The notes below the pieces were generated by a model that worked only from the letters and a program-made list of their open reading frames with translations, was not told where the DNA came from and did no database searches. From the NCBI GenBank assembly GCA_019359045.1, contig JAHHIA010000005.1, forward strand, positions 124,001 through 188,000: a DNA stretch of 64,000 bases, in the 5' to 3' direction. Origin of the DNA: Scytolyngbya sp. HA4215-MV1 (GTDB lineage: Bacteria; Cyanobacteriota; Cyanobacteriia; Leptolyngbyales; Leptolyngbyaceae). This document shows positions 1 through 8,293 of this stretch, piece after piece. The translations under genes and the position numbers were made by a program. The first letter of the stretch is position 1; each line of letters starts with the position of its first letter.

Positions 1-2
1 TG

Positions 3-3000
3 AACTTGCTTTCCAATGCTTTCAAATTCACCTTTGAGGGAGAGATTGCCGTTATCTTGCGGTGTCTAGAAAGTGACACCGGGACACAAGGACACGGGGA
101 CACAGGGAATGCCCTCCGTAGCGTGTCTCCTTGCGTTGTCTTGGAAGTCAGGGACACAGGGATAGGCATTCCCGCGGATGAACTCCCTCACATCTTTGAA
201 CGCTTCCATCGGGTGCAGGGTGCAAAAGGACGGACTTACGAAGGGTCAGGGATTGGGCTATCGTTCGTGCAAGAATTGGTGCGCTTGCATGGCGGCACTA
301 TTCAAGTCAGCAGTGTCATCAACCAAGGAACGAGTTTAACCATCTCCCTGCCGACGGGATGTGCCCATCTGCCGTCTGAGCAGATCAACGCAACGCCCAC
401 CCTGAACTCAACTGCCACAGGAGCCATCCCTTTCGTTGCAGAAGCGTTGCGGTGGCTACCGCAAGAGAGTCCGAGTGTGGAGGAGTGGATGAAGGAAGAG
501 GAGCCTCCCCCCTCCTCTCTGCCACCGCTTCACCCTTCTATCCCTCCCCGCGCTACTGTGCGGATTCTCTTAGCGGATGACAATGCTGACATGCGGCATT
601 ATGTGCAGCGTCTGTTGAGCCAACGGTACGAAGTGGAGGCGGTGAGTAATGGGATGGCGGCATTGGCTGCTGTGCGTCAGCGCCTTCCTGATCTGGTATT
701 GACGGATGTGATGATGCCAGAACTCGATGGATTCGAGTTGCTGCGGCAATTGAGGACTGATCCGCAGACCCAGGAGTTGCCCATTATCCTGCTTTCCGCT
801 CGAGCTGGTGAAGAGTCTTGCATTGAAGGACTGGAAGCGGGAGCCGATGATTATCTGATCAAGCCCTTCTCTGCGCGTGAACTGTTGGCACGGGTGGAAG
901 CAAATCTGAAACTAGCTCAGTTGCGGCAAGAAGTGACTCGGCATGAGCAGGTGCAGCGACGAGAAGTGGAGTTAGCGAAGCAGCAACTGGAGTCTGTTTT
1001 ATCAAGTATTAGCGATCAATTTTTGGTTCTAGATCAAGAGTGGCGGTATGTTTACGTTAACGATCGCGTGATTGAAACGCTGGGACTGTCCAGGGAAGCC
1101 CTAATCGGTAGAACTATTTGGGAGATCTTTCCAGGAATTGTGGGCAGTGAGTTTGATACGCAAGTGCGGCGAGCGATCGCAGAGCAAACCCCCGTTCATT
1201 TTGAGTACTTTTATCCAACCTGGAATCGCTGGTTTGAGATTCATGCCTATCCTGCATCAGATGGACTGACCTTTTTAATCACCGAGATTACCGATCGCAA
1301 ACGGGCAGAGGAAGCCTTGCTTGAGAGTGAGGAACGCTTCCGCAACATGGCTGATAACGCTCCCATGATGGTTTGGGTAACTGACCCAATGGGTGACTGC
1401 ACCTACTTAAGCAAAAGCTGGTGTGAGTTCACGGGTCAGACTGAAACAGCGGGACAGGGATCGGGATGGATAGAAGCGGTGCATCCAGACGATCGGAATT
1501 TTGTCTCTAGCCTTTTTCAGGTCGCGAATGAACACTATGAGCCATTTCAGATAGAGTACCGCTTGCGGCGTAAGGATGGCGAATATCGTTGGGCGATCGA
1601 TGCAGCGGCTCCCTGGTTTGGGGTGGATGGTCAGTTCAAGGGCTATATCGGCTCCGTCATGGACATTAGCGATCGCAGGCAAATCGAAGAAACCCTCCGA
1701 CAACGAGAGACAGAGCTTCGCTTAGTCACCAATGCCGTTCCTGCCTTGATATCTTTTGTCGATGTAGACCAGCGCTACCGCTTCAACAATCGAGGCTATG
1801 AAGAATGGTTTGGACGAAGTGGAACAGCAGTCTATGGCAAACACCTTCAAGAAGTGCTAGGGGAGGCTGGCTATGCCAAAATTCGTCCTTATGTGGAGCA
1901 GGTTTTGACGGGGCAACCCGTTAATTTTGAGAATCAGGTCATGCTCAAGAATGGCGAACTCCGCGATGTGAATATTACCTATGTGCCTCGCTCAAATGAA
2001 CGGGGTGTAATTCAAGGCTTTGTGGCATTAATTACCGATATCAGCGATCGCAAGCGTATGGAGCAAGCCTTGCGGGACAGTGAAAACCGCTTCCGCTTAA
2101 TTGTCGAGAGTGCTAAAGACTACGCTATTTTTACCCTGGATTTGAACGGTAACGTCACAATTTGGAATTCTGGGGCGCAGCGATTGCTCGGTTATACCGA
2201 AGCGGAGATTATCGGACAGCCAGAATATATTATTTTTACCCCCGACGATCGTCATCAATGGCAAGTGGAACGAAAGATGCGTCTTGCTCTATCTCAAGGA
2301 CGGGCAGAGAATGAACGCTGGTATATGCGGCAGGATGGTAGTTGCTTTTGGGGTAGTGGTTTGATGATGCCCTTGCAAGATGAAGCTAAACGAACTCACG
2401 GATTTCTCAAAATCTTGCAGGACAAAACGGCAGAGCGACAGGCAGCACAAGCTTTACAGGAAGGTAGCGATCGCCTCAGATTGCTGTATGAAACCGTCAG
2501 TGATCTGCTGTCTAACGAACAACCGATGACCTTGATGGATACCTTATTCCGTAAGCTTTCTGCTCAGATGGAACTGCACTGCTATTACCATTTCACTATG
2601 GTAGAACGCAACCATCGACCCATGTTGCATTTGCTGCACCACGGGGGGATTCCGACAGAGCAAGCAGAAGATTTGGCATGGATTGAGTTTGGTCAAGCGC
2701 TGTGTGGGCTAGTTGCGCGAGATCGTCGTCAACTTGTGTTGAATCAAGCTCAACTGTTAACGCATCCCAATGCTCAAGGCGTTTGTTCAATGGGGTTCAC
2801 TGCTTATGCTGGTCAGCCCTTAATCGTGCAAGGACGCTTATTGGGTACGCTGTCTTTTCTCAGCTACACCCGTACTGAATTCACTGCCGCAGAAATTGAC
2901 CTCCTGCAAGCGATCTCCGATCAAGTTGCCGTTGCTCTGGATCGAGCCACCCTGGTCAACTCTCTCCAGCAACAAAAGGAACAGTTAATCCAGGCAAACC

Positions 3001-4184
3001 GGATTAAAGATGAGTTTCTCGCGATCGTTTCCCATGAATTGCGAACACCGCTCAATCCCATTTTGGGCTGGTCAAAGCTCCTCCAAACCAAGCAGTTAGA
3101 TCCTGCCAAAACCGCGCACGCCCTCAGCACTATTGGACGCAATGCCAAGCTTCAAGCTGAACTGATTGAAGACTTGCTAGATATCTCCCGCATTCTGCGG
3201 GGCAAGCTGAGCCTAAACGTGGATTCAGTTGATCTGGCATTGACCATTCAATCGGCAATGGAGACGGTCCAGTTAGCGGCTGAAGCCAAGTCCATTCAAA
3301 TTCAGACCCAGTTTGAACCCAACATTGGGCAAGTATCGGGAGATTCCAGCCGATTACAGCAAGTGGTTTGGAATCTGCTCTCCAATGCGATCAAGTTCAC
3401 GCCCGAAGGCGGACGGGTTGCGGTGAGGTTGGAGCGAATCGAGCCTGGACAAGCGGATGCCTGGACAAATGGGCGAGTCAACGAAAACGCACCACTCCGT
3501 CCCCCCCTTTGTTCCTATGCCCAAATTACGGTCACCGATACGGGGAAAGGTATACACCCCAGTTTTCTACCGCATGTGTTTGACTATTTCCGTCAAGAAG
3601 ATAGCGCGACCACACGAAAATTTGGAGGGTTGGGACTGGGACTGACGATCGTGCATCATCTAGTAGAGCTGCATGGTGGCACTGTCCAGGCAGAAAGCCC
3701 AGGGGAAGGGCAGGGGGCAACCTTTACCCTAAAATTGCCACTTATGCCAACTTTGCCAATGAGCCATCAGCCAGGTAGCCTGTCTGAGCCAGCGCTGGAT
3801 TTGACGGGTCTCCAGATTTTGGTTGTAGATGATGATGTCGATTCTCGCGAGTTTGTTCTTTTTCTGGTTGAGCAGTACGGTGCGCGGGTGCTCTCTGCCG
3901 CCTCAGCGGACGAGGCACTGGTTGTTTTAACCCACTTCCAGCCAGATGTATTGCTCAGTGACATTGGCATGCCAGAGGTAGATGGCTATGCGCTAATGCA
4001 ACAAGTGAGAGCCTTGCCCCCTGAACAGGGTGGTCAAATTCCGGCGATCGCCCTAACGGCTTATGCGGGAGAAATTGACTATCAGCAGGCGATTTCCGCA
4101 GGCTTTCAGCGCCATATTTCAAAGCCAGTTGAGCCTGAGGTCTTGATACAAGCGATCGTCAATTTGGTGGAACAGATGAAGTAG
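3..4184 (+). CDS. Hybrid sensor histidine kinase, 5'-truncated by the window edge
   Basis: Cytoplasmic multi-domain signalling kinase; the reading frame is open to the left edge, so the N-terminus is missing. Domains in order (residues counted from base 6): the end of a HATPase domain (N-box LLSNAFKFT, G1 DTGIGI near 49, G2 GSGIGLSF), REC1 (about 183-305, phosphoacceptor in TDVMMPE), four PAS domains (about 325-430, 440-560, 570-685, 690-810), GAF (about 820-985), HisKA with SHELRTPL (His1010), a second HATPase (NLLSNAIKFTPEG; DTGKGI; GLGLGLTIV) and REC2 (Asp1319 in SDIGMPE). An ATPase-REC block ahead of a complete PAS-GAF-kinase-REC block suggests a second phosphorelay core upstream. The first HATPase has an insertion of roughly 25 residues between N-box and G1, encoded by a tandem octamer. 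The signal sensed is unknown. Confidence 0.95.
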   Translation, partial: NLLSNAFKFTFEGEIAVILRCLESDTGTQGHGDTGNALRSVSPCVVLEVRDTGIGIPADELPHIFERFHRVQGAKGRTYEGSGIGLSFVQELVRLHGGTIQVSSVINQGTSLTISLPTGCAHLPSEQINATPTLNSTATGAIPFVAEALRWLPQESPSVEEWMKEEEPPPSSLPPLHPSIPPRATVRILLADDNADMRHYVQRLLSQRYEVEAVSNGMAALAAVRQRLPDLVLTDVMMPELDGFELLRQLRTDPQTQELPIILLSARAGEESCIEGLEAGADDYLIKPFSARELLARVEANLKLAQLRQEVTRHEQVQRREVELAKQQLESVLSSISDQFLVLDQEWRYVYVNDRVIETLGLSREALIGRTIWEIFPGIVGSEFDTQVRRAIAEQTPVHFEYFYPTWNRWFEIHAYPASDGLTFLITEITDRKRAEEALLESEERFRNMADNAPMMVWVTDPMGDCTYLSKSWCEFTGQTETAGQGSGWIEAVHPDDRNFVSSLFQVANEHYEPFQIEYRLRRKDGEYRWAIDAAAPWFGVDGQFKGYIGSVMDISDRRQIEETLRQRETELRLVTNAVPALISFVDVDQRYRFNNRGYEEWFGRSGTAVYGKHLQEVLGEAGYAKIRPYVEQVLTGQPVNFENQVMLKNGELRDVNITYVPRSNERGVIQGFVALITDISDRKRMEQALRDSENRFRLIVESAKDYAIFTLDLNGNVTIWNSGAQRLLGYTEAEIIGQPEYIIFTPDDRHQWQVERKMRLALSQGRAENERWYMRQDGSCFWGSGLMMPLQDEAKRTHGFLKILQDKTAERQAAQALQEGSDRLRLLYETVSDLLSNEQPMTLMDTLFRKLSAQMELHCYYHFTMVERNHRPMLHLLHHGGIPTEQAEDLAWIEFGQALCGLVARDRRQLVLNQAQLLTHPNAQGVCSMGFTAYAGQPLIVQGRLLGTLSFLSYTRTEFTAAEIDLLQAISDQVAVALDRATLVNSLQQQKEQLIQANRIKDEFLAIVSHELRTPLNPILGWSKLLQTKQLDPAKTAHALSTIGRNAKLQAELIEDLLDISRILRGKLSLNVDSVDLALTIQSAMETVQLAAEAKSIQIQTQFEPNIGQVSGDSSRLQQVVWNLLSNAIKFTPEGGRVAVRLERIEPGQADAWTNGRVNENAPLRPPLCSYAQITVTDTGKGIHPSFLPHVFDYFRQEDSATTRKFGGLGLGLTIVHHLVELHGGTVQAESPGEGQGATFTLKLPLMPTLPMSHQPGSLSEPALDLTGLQILVVDDDVDSREFVLFLVEQYGARVLSAASADEALVVLTHFQPDVLLSDIGMPEVDGYALMQQVRALPPEQGGQIPAIALTAYAGEIDYQQAISAGFQRHISKPVEPEVLIQAIVNLVEQMK
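74..108 (+). repeat. Tandem ~8-bp GGGACAC-type repeat inside the kinase gene
   Basis: About four copies of a GGGACACA-like octamer lie in the kinase reading frame between the N-box and the G1 box. A further copy (GGGACACAGGG) sits at about 150-160, with complementary GTGTCTCC between them at about 123. It is translated as an Asp-Thr-Gly-rich insertion. Confidence 0.7.
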
Positions 4185-4231
4185 AGCGATGCTGACTAGT
4201 ACTTTGGGGCGTAAGTTAGTCCACCTTCTGA

Positions 4232-4260
4232 GGGGTCAGGAGTCAGGAGCCAGGAATCAG
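4232..4260. repeat. Heptamer short tandem repeat (GTCAGGA type)
   Basis: About four degenerate 7-bp units (GTCAGGA) lie in the gap after the hybrid kinase. The same heptamer family recurs at 37589, 40265 and about 60758. Confidence 0.7.
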
Positions 4261-4455
4261 AATGGTAGGCGGATTTCCGCTAAGTTCTACTAGATACTTG
4301 ATGGGGTGGTTGTAACGGCTGGATGTCGGTTTTTACTGAGCGCGACAAGATCGCTGAAAGTCTCTCCCACAATTTAAGAAGTCCTACTGAAGGCAGAAAG
4401 ATGAAGATTGAGCAAACTCTTTATATAGGAATCATGAAGTAAAGGGTGTTCTTAC

Positions 4456-4647
4456 ATGACCATTGCCTTTAAAAATTACACAATTTACGTTTCAGCGGCT
4501 TCCTTGGGTTTGTGGCAGTCTGAAATTAGAGATGGACAGCAGCGATTGGTAGGAAGCACGTGCGATCGCAGTCTGGACAGCACACTGAAGCGCGCCAAAA
4601 AATTTGTTGAGTTTCTGTTTGAGCCGCAACTGTCACGTATTCATTGA
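4456..4647 (+). CDS. Small hypothetical protein (63 aa)
   Basis: ATG start preceded by an AAAGGG-type ribosome site about 10 bases upstream. The protein begins MTIAFKNYTIYV, is soluble in composition and has no signal peptide. The pattern (short beta strands, central Gly-Leu-Trp, basic helix near the C-terminus) is seen in small orphan proteins beside signalling genes, but I do not recognise a family. A HIP1-like CGATCGCAG lies within it. It stands alone between the hybrid kinase (same strand, 271 bp away) and an EAL pseudogene on the other strand. Confidence 0.5.
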   Translation: MTIAFKNYTIYVSAASLGLWQSEIRDGQQRLVGSTCDRSLDSTLKRAKKFVEFLFEPQLSRIH

Positions 4648-4669
4648 CTGTGAATTAAGCGCTATTTTT

Positions 4670-5855
4670 CTACGAACAAAGCGTGAATAAAAACTGAGTG
4701 AACTCTGTGGCAGGCAAGGGTGGGCTAAACCAGTAGCCCTGTGCTGCATTGCAGTTATATCGATTCAAAAATTGAGTTCTTCTAGTGTTTCAACCCCTTC
4801 AGCAATGACCTGTATCTGTAACTGATGAGTCATTTGGATGACTGCGATCGCAATGGCGGCATTTTTAGAGTTATTCGCAGCGTTTTGGATAAAGCTGCGA
4901 TCGATTTTCAATGCATCAATTGGAAAGCGTTGTAAATAAATCAACGACGAGTAGCCCGTGCCAAAATTATCGATAGAGATTCGTACCCCCAATTCTCTTA
5001 GGGTATTAAGGGTCGAGATGGCAGCGTCCGTATTCTCAACCAGTGTGCTTTCAGTTAGCTCCAAATCTAGGCACTGTGGCTCCAATTCTGTTTCCGCCAA
5101 AACTTGAGCCACGGTATCGTGTAAAGTTGGCTGACTAAACTGACGAGCAGAGAAGTTAATCGCAACCTGTAACTCACCACAGTTATTGTCCTGCCAGGTT
5201 TTGGCTTGCTGACAAGCCGTTCGTAGCACCCACTCGCCAATGGGAATAATCAATCCTGTTTATTCGGCTAGAGGAATAAATTCCCTTGGAGAGATAAAGC
5301 CGCGCTCTGGATGCTACCACCGCAATAGCGATTCTGCGCCAATAATTTGTTGAGTCTGTGAGTCGATTTGAGGTTGGTAGTGGATAGATAATTCGGAGCG
5401 TTCGATCGCGCTTTCTAAATCAGCAGTCAGTGCCTTTTGTTCTAAAGAATTAGCTGGGGGTGCCTGCATATAAAACCTCTGAAAGGCTACCTGTTTTGCC
5501 AACCAAATGGAAATTGCCTCCAGTAATTCCTCAATCTCAAAGGGCTTCGGGAGATAATCATCTGCGCCCAAACCTATCCCGCGCCGTATATCAGCTCGAT
5601 TCGCTTTAGAAGTCAGGAAAATAAAAGGAATGGTTTCTGAAATCGAATGCTGGCGTATGGCTGTCAGGACACTGTAGCCATCCAGTGCAGGCAACATCAC
5701 ATCGCACACAATTAAATCTGGGATCGCTTGTTTGGCAAGTTCGCCCCTGTGAGTCCATCCTCAGCCAGCAAAATCTCAAACCCTTCTCTTTCAAGCAAAT
5801 CCAGAATGAGACCGCGAAGAACTGGGCCATCCTCAATTACAAGAATTTTCTTCAT
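4670..5855 (-). pseudogene. Response regulator-EAL phosphodiesterase, broken by four lesions
   Basis: Originally a REC domain (starts MKKILVIEDG; CDVMLPALDGY holds the phosphoacceptor; lysine in LPKPFEIEEL) followed by an EAL c-di-GMP phosphodiesterase domain (YQPQI, ESLLRW, NFSARQF, ELTES, IDNFGTGYSS, DALKIDRSFI, VIAEGVET). Four lesions are visible. (1) A one-base loss near 5743-5744 breaks REC; a shift restores GAA CTT GCC AAA. (2) An in-frame TAG at 5316-5314 stands where LLRW is normally followed by Gln. (3) An in-frame TAA at 5262-5260 stands where LAE is followed by Glu in the family. (4) One base is missing in the A5 run at 4767-4771 (forward); restoring it extends the C-terminus through NCNAAQGYWFSPPLPA to a stop at 4670. 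Between lesions the frame is well conserved, so decay looks recent. Sequencing error could explain the indels but hardly both stops. Confidence 0.9.
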
Positions 5856-6060
5856 TTCGCAAAAGCGATGGAAAAATACGAACCTCTTGATGGAAGACGA
5901 GGAGCACTTAGCTGGTGGTGGCATCTTTGTAAAACAATAAAATACCTTACGCGCTCAGTATAGCCAGAAGCTTTTTGTAATTTAGAAGAGACTTGCTTCG
6001 AGCTTTTTGAGGGATTTTAATCAGACGGATTCTTTTCCACTGTAAAACCTGAAGCAACTT

Positions 6061-6155
6061 CTATAGCGATCCTATCTGGATTGTGAAAAAGAGTTCCTGT
6101 GGAACTCTTTTTCACACAGCCTTTCTCATTCACAAATGATTTAGGACTGCTATAG
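6061..6155. mobile_element. MITE-like 95-bp palindromic element
   Basis: Outer arms CTATAGCGATCCTA (6061-6074) and TAGGACTGCTATAG (6142-6155) are inverted with two mismatches. An inner 16-bp perfect inverted repeat (6082-6097 and 6101-6116, loop TGT) forms a strong hairpin with A and T tracts. The TATAG ends and overall fold match non-autonomous elements mobilised at TA sites (IS630/Tc1 style) in cyanobacteria. Family assignment is inference; no transposase is present. Confidence 0.65.
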
Positions 6156-6301
6156 ATAGGACAAAAATAAATTGCGGTTACTCTGATGGCACCCATTGTC
6201 TTCAGATATTTCTTGTTGAATAAAAATTATTACTGGGAGTCATATTCTATCTTGTTTGCTGTTTCTCAGGAATTAAATGGCCGGCTGATGTAGATTATCC
6301 A

Positions 6302-6345
6302 TGCCATCGTCATTTCTGGAAAAAGACATGACGATGGCAAAAATT
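6302..6345 (+). terminator. Perfect 12-bp hairpin followed by a T run
   Basis: TGCCATCGTCAT (6302-6313) and ATGACGATGGCA (6328-6339) are exact inverted repeats with a 14-base loop, followed by AAAATTTTTT. It lies about 80 bp ahead of the next + strand start, so it could end upstream readthrough or act as a leader attenuator. Confidence 0.45.
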
Positions 6346-6419
6346 TTTTGATTTTCCATGGCTGAAATGTGCTCCAAGGCATTACCGAATTGAATGGCTT
6401 CAGAACATCTTTCCCATTA

Positions 6420-7121
6420 ATGCATATGACAGTTGATCATCCCTTAGGGCATCTCATTGGCGAGTTTGGTTGGAGCAAGAAAAAGGCAAATTCATTACTT
6501 GGCGCATGGATTTTCCTAGTGCTGGCATCATTAGTGCTTTCAATTTTTCTAATTGGGATACCGATACTGATCTATTCCCTTTACAATTTGTATCAAACGC
6601 TCACTCGGTTGTTTTCCAAACAGTCGGTCATTCTGCTCTATCAACAAGGGCTAGTCGATTGTCGTAAAGACCCACCCCGAACCATTGCTTACCAAGACAT
6701 CAAAAATATCTATCTCTCGGTCAAAAGTGCAGGTGGTGTGATCAACTATGTCGTGAGACTGGAGACTGATAAACAGGGAAAAATCAAAATTGATGAACAT
6801 ATTGCTAATGTCGATCAATTGAGAACGCTCTTGGAGCAACAATTTGTTGAGTATCGGTTTCCTGGCGCGATCGCAGCCTATCAACAGGGTACCCCGATTG
6901 AATTTGCAGAACTTCAGCTGACTCAATCAGGGCTGGTCTTTGGCAAAAAAACGTTACCTTGGGCAGAAGTGAACTCCGTGGACATTTACAAACAGACTTC
7001 AGTATTTGTGAGGGTGTTGCAAAATCCTGACAAAAAGGAATGGTTTGCCAAAAATCGTGACTATTTTCCCAATATGGCGTTGTTTTTTGCCCTTGTAGAT
7101 GCGATTCAAAGAAATCCTTGA
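6420..7121 (+). CDS. Membrane protein, DUF6585-like
   Basis: About 233 aa from the ATG at 6420 (a second ATG is at 6426, and a GTG-started form would begin at 6369). After a short N-terminus (HPLGHLIGEFGWSKKKA) comes a hydrophobic hairpin at about residues 27-60 (two membrane segments). A cytoplasmic part of two PH-like beta halves follows, each with the pattern 'tyr-gln-gln-gly ... ile/leu-val ... ile-ala-tyr-gln-asp-ile' and ending in an FFALVDAIQ helix. The layout fits DUF6585-type proteins, whose function is unknown; the assignment is from memory of the family pattern. It is convergent with the GT2 gene, with only about 23 bp between stops. Confidence 0.75.
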   Translation: MHMTVDHPLGHLIGEFGWSKKKANSLLGAWIFLVLASLVLSIFLIGIPILIYSLYNLYQTLTRLFSKQSVILLYQQGLVDCRKDPPRTIAYQDIKNIYLSVKSAGGVINYVVRLETDKQGKIKIDEHIANVDQLRTLLEQQFVEYRFPGAIAAYQQGTPIEFAELQLTQSGLVFGKKTLPWAEVNSVDIYKQTSVFVRVLQNPDKKEWFAKNRDYFPNMALFFALVDAIQRNP

Positions 7122-7144
7122 ACTCTGACTTCCTGTATTGACAA

Positions 7145-8137
7145 CTACCCTTCGGAACGGTGCGAATAAGCACGATTCTTATCAGCCTCTTCCGAAGGAA
7201 ACTCCATAAAATCGCTCACTTCTGCCAGCGTGTAGAGGGGCCTCCCTTTGACTTCTTCGTAGATGCGCCCGACATATTCGCCTAAAATACCGATGCTCAC
7301 CAGTTGCACGGCACCCAAAAAGAATATGGCAATGATAATCGCTGCTGAACCCGTTAGCGGCGAGTTAGGAGTCACAAAACGCCAATACAACACCAACAGC
7401 GCCATCAAAACCGCAACTAGTGCCGAAAATAAGCCGACATAGGTCGAAATTCTCAAGGGTACTTTGGAGAATGAAACCAATCCACTAATGGCTAAGCCAA
7501 AAGACTTGCTAAAGGTATACTTTACTTCTCCGGCAAAGCGAGGATCACGCTCAAATCGGATAGCAGTTTGACGGAAGCCAATCCAGGCACGTAACCCCCG
7601 GATATAACGATTGCGCTCTGGCATTCCATTCAGTACATCCACTACCCGCCGATCCATCAAGCAAAAATCTCCTGTGTCGGTGGGAATATCGACATCTGCC
7701 AACCGTTTTAGCAAACGATAGAAGGCATAAGCGGTAAAGCGCTTAAACCAGCTTTCCTGATGGCGTTGGGTACGCTGGGCATACACGATCTGGTAACCCT
7801 GCTGCCATTGCTCGACCATGTCCAAAATCAGTTCGGGGGGGTCTTGCAAATCGGCATCCAGAACGATGACAACTCGTCCCCGCACAAAGTTTAACCCCGC
7901 AGTGACGGCGACTTGGTGCCCAAAATTTCGTGCCAGGCTGATGTAGCAGACGCGCGGATCTTTGTGGTTCAAGTCCCGAATGATTTCCAGAGAGCGATCG
8001 TGGCTCCCATCATTCACTAGCACCAGTTCCGCAGGTGCATCGAGTTGACCCATCACACTGCTTACCCGCCGATATAGCTCAGGCAAGGTTGCTTCTTCGT
8101 TATAGACTGGCACGATTAAGGAATACTTCGGGCGCAC
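7145..8137 (-). CDS. GT2 polyprenyl-phosphate glycosyltransferase (GtrB/DPM1-like)
   Basis: GTG start with AGGTGA about five bases upstream. The N-terminal GT-A domain (1-215) has [19 protein letters not shown] and the metal-binding DADLQDPPE near residue 96. [13 protein letters not shown] and [12 protein letters not shown] are typical of the GtrB/YfdH and DPM1 branch. Two C-terminal membrane segments (about 235-260 and 270-295) match GtrB. The family transfers a sugar from a nucleotide donor to undecaprenyl or dolichyl phosphate on the cytoplasmic side. The product would serve as lipid-linked donor for the GT-C membrane enzymes nearby, the closest being 150 bp downstream of this gene's start on the same strand. 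Confidence 0.92.
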   Translation of the reverse strand: MRPKYSLIVPVYNEEATLPELYRRVSSVMGQLDAPAELVLVNDGSHDRSLEIIRDLNHKDPRVCYISLARNFGHQVAVTAGLNFVRGRVVIVLDADLQDPPELILDMVEQWQQGYQIVYAQRTQRHQESWFKRFTAYAFYRLLKRLADVDIPTDTGDFCLMDRRVVDVLNGMPERNRYIRGLRAWIGFRQTAIRFERDPRFAGEVKYTFSKSFGLAISGLVSFSKVPLRISTYVGLFSALVAVLMALLVLYWRFVTPNSPLTGSAAIIIAIFFLGAVQLVSIGILGEYVGRIYEEVKGRPLYTLAEVSDFMEFPSEEADKNRAYSHRSEG

Positions 8138-8293
8138 AGTTCACCTAAAAAAGCTGGACGATCGAATCGATGCAAGATGTATCGATTCACAATGGCAGAC
8201 ATTAGAATACCCTACACGGGTACAACCTGATAGGAATCGCGCCGATCTTCATCAGCTTTACGCCACTCACCCGGCTTCGTCTACCTGATGGCA

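Larger units (their letters stand above)
5856..6419. other. Intergenic region with a MITE-like palindrome and a hairpin
   Basis: There is no convincing gene between the broken EAL gene and the membrane protein at 6420. It holds the palindromic element at 6061-6155 and the hairpin at 6302-6339; the rest is AT-rich without recognisable signals. Confidence 0.6.

Noticed and set aside
5606-5836. 76-codon minus-strand frame overlapping the REC region
   Set aside because: It is the third frame across the frameshift of the REC-EAL pseudogene and reads as nonsense.
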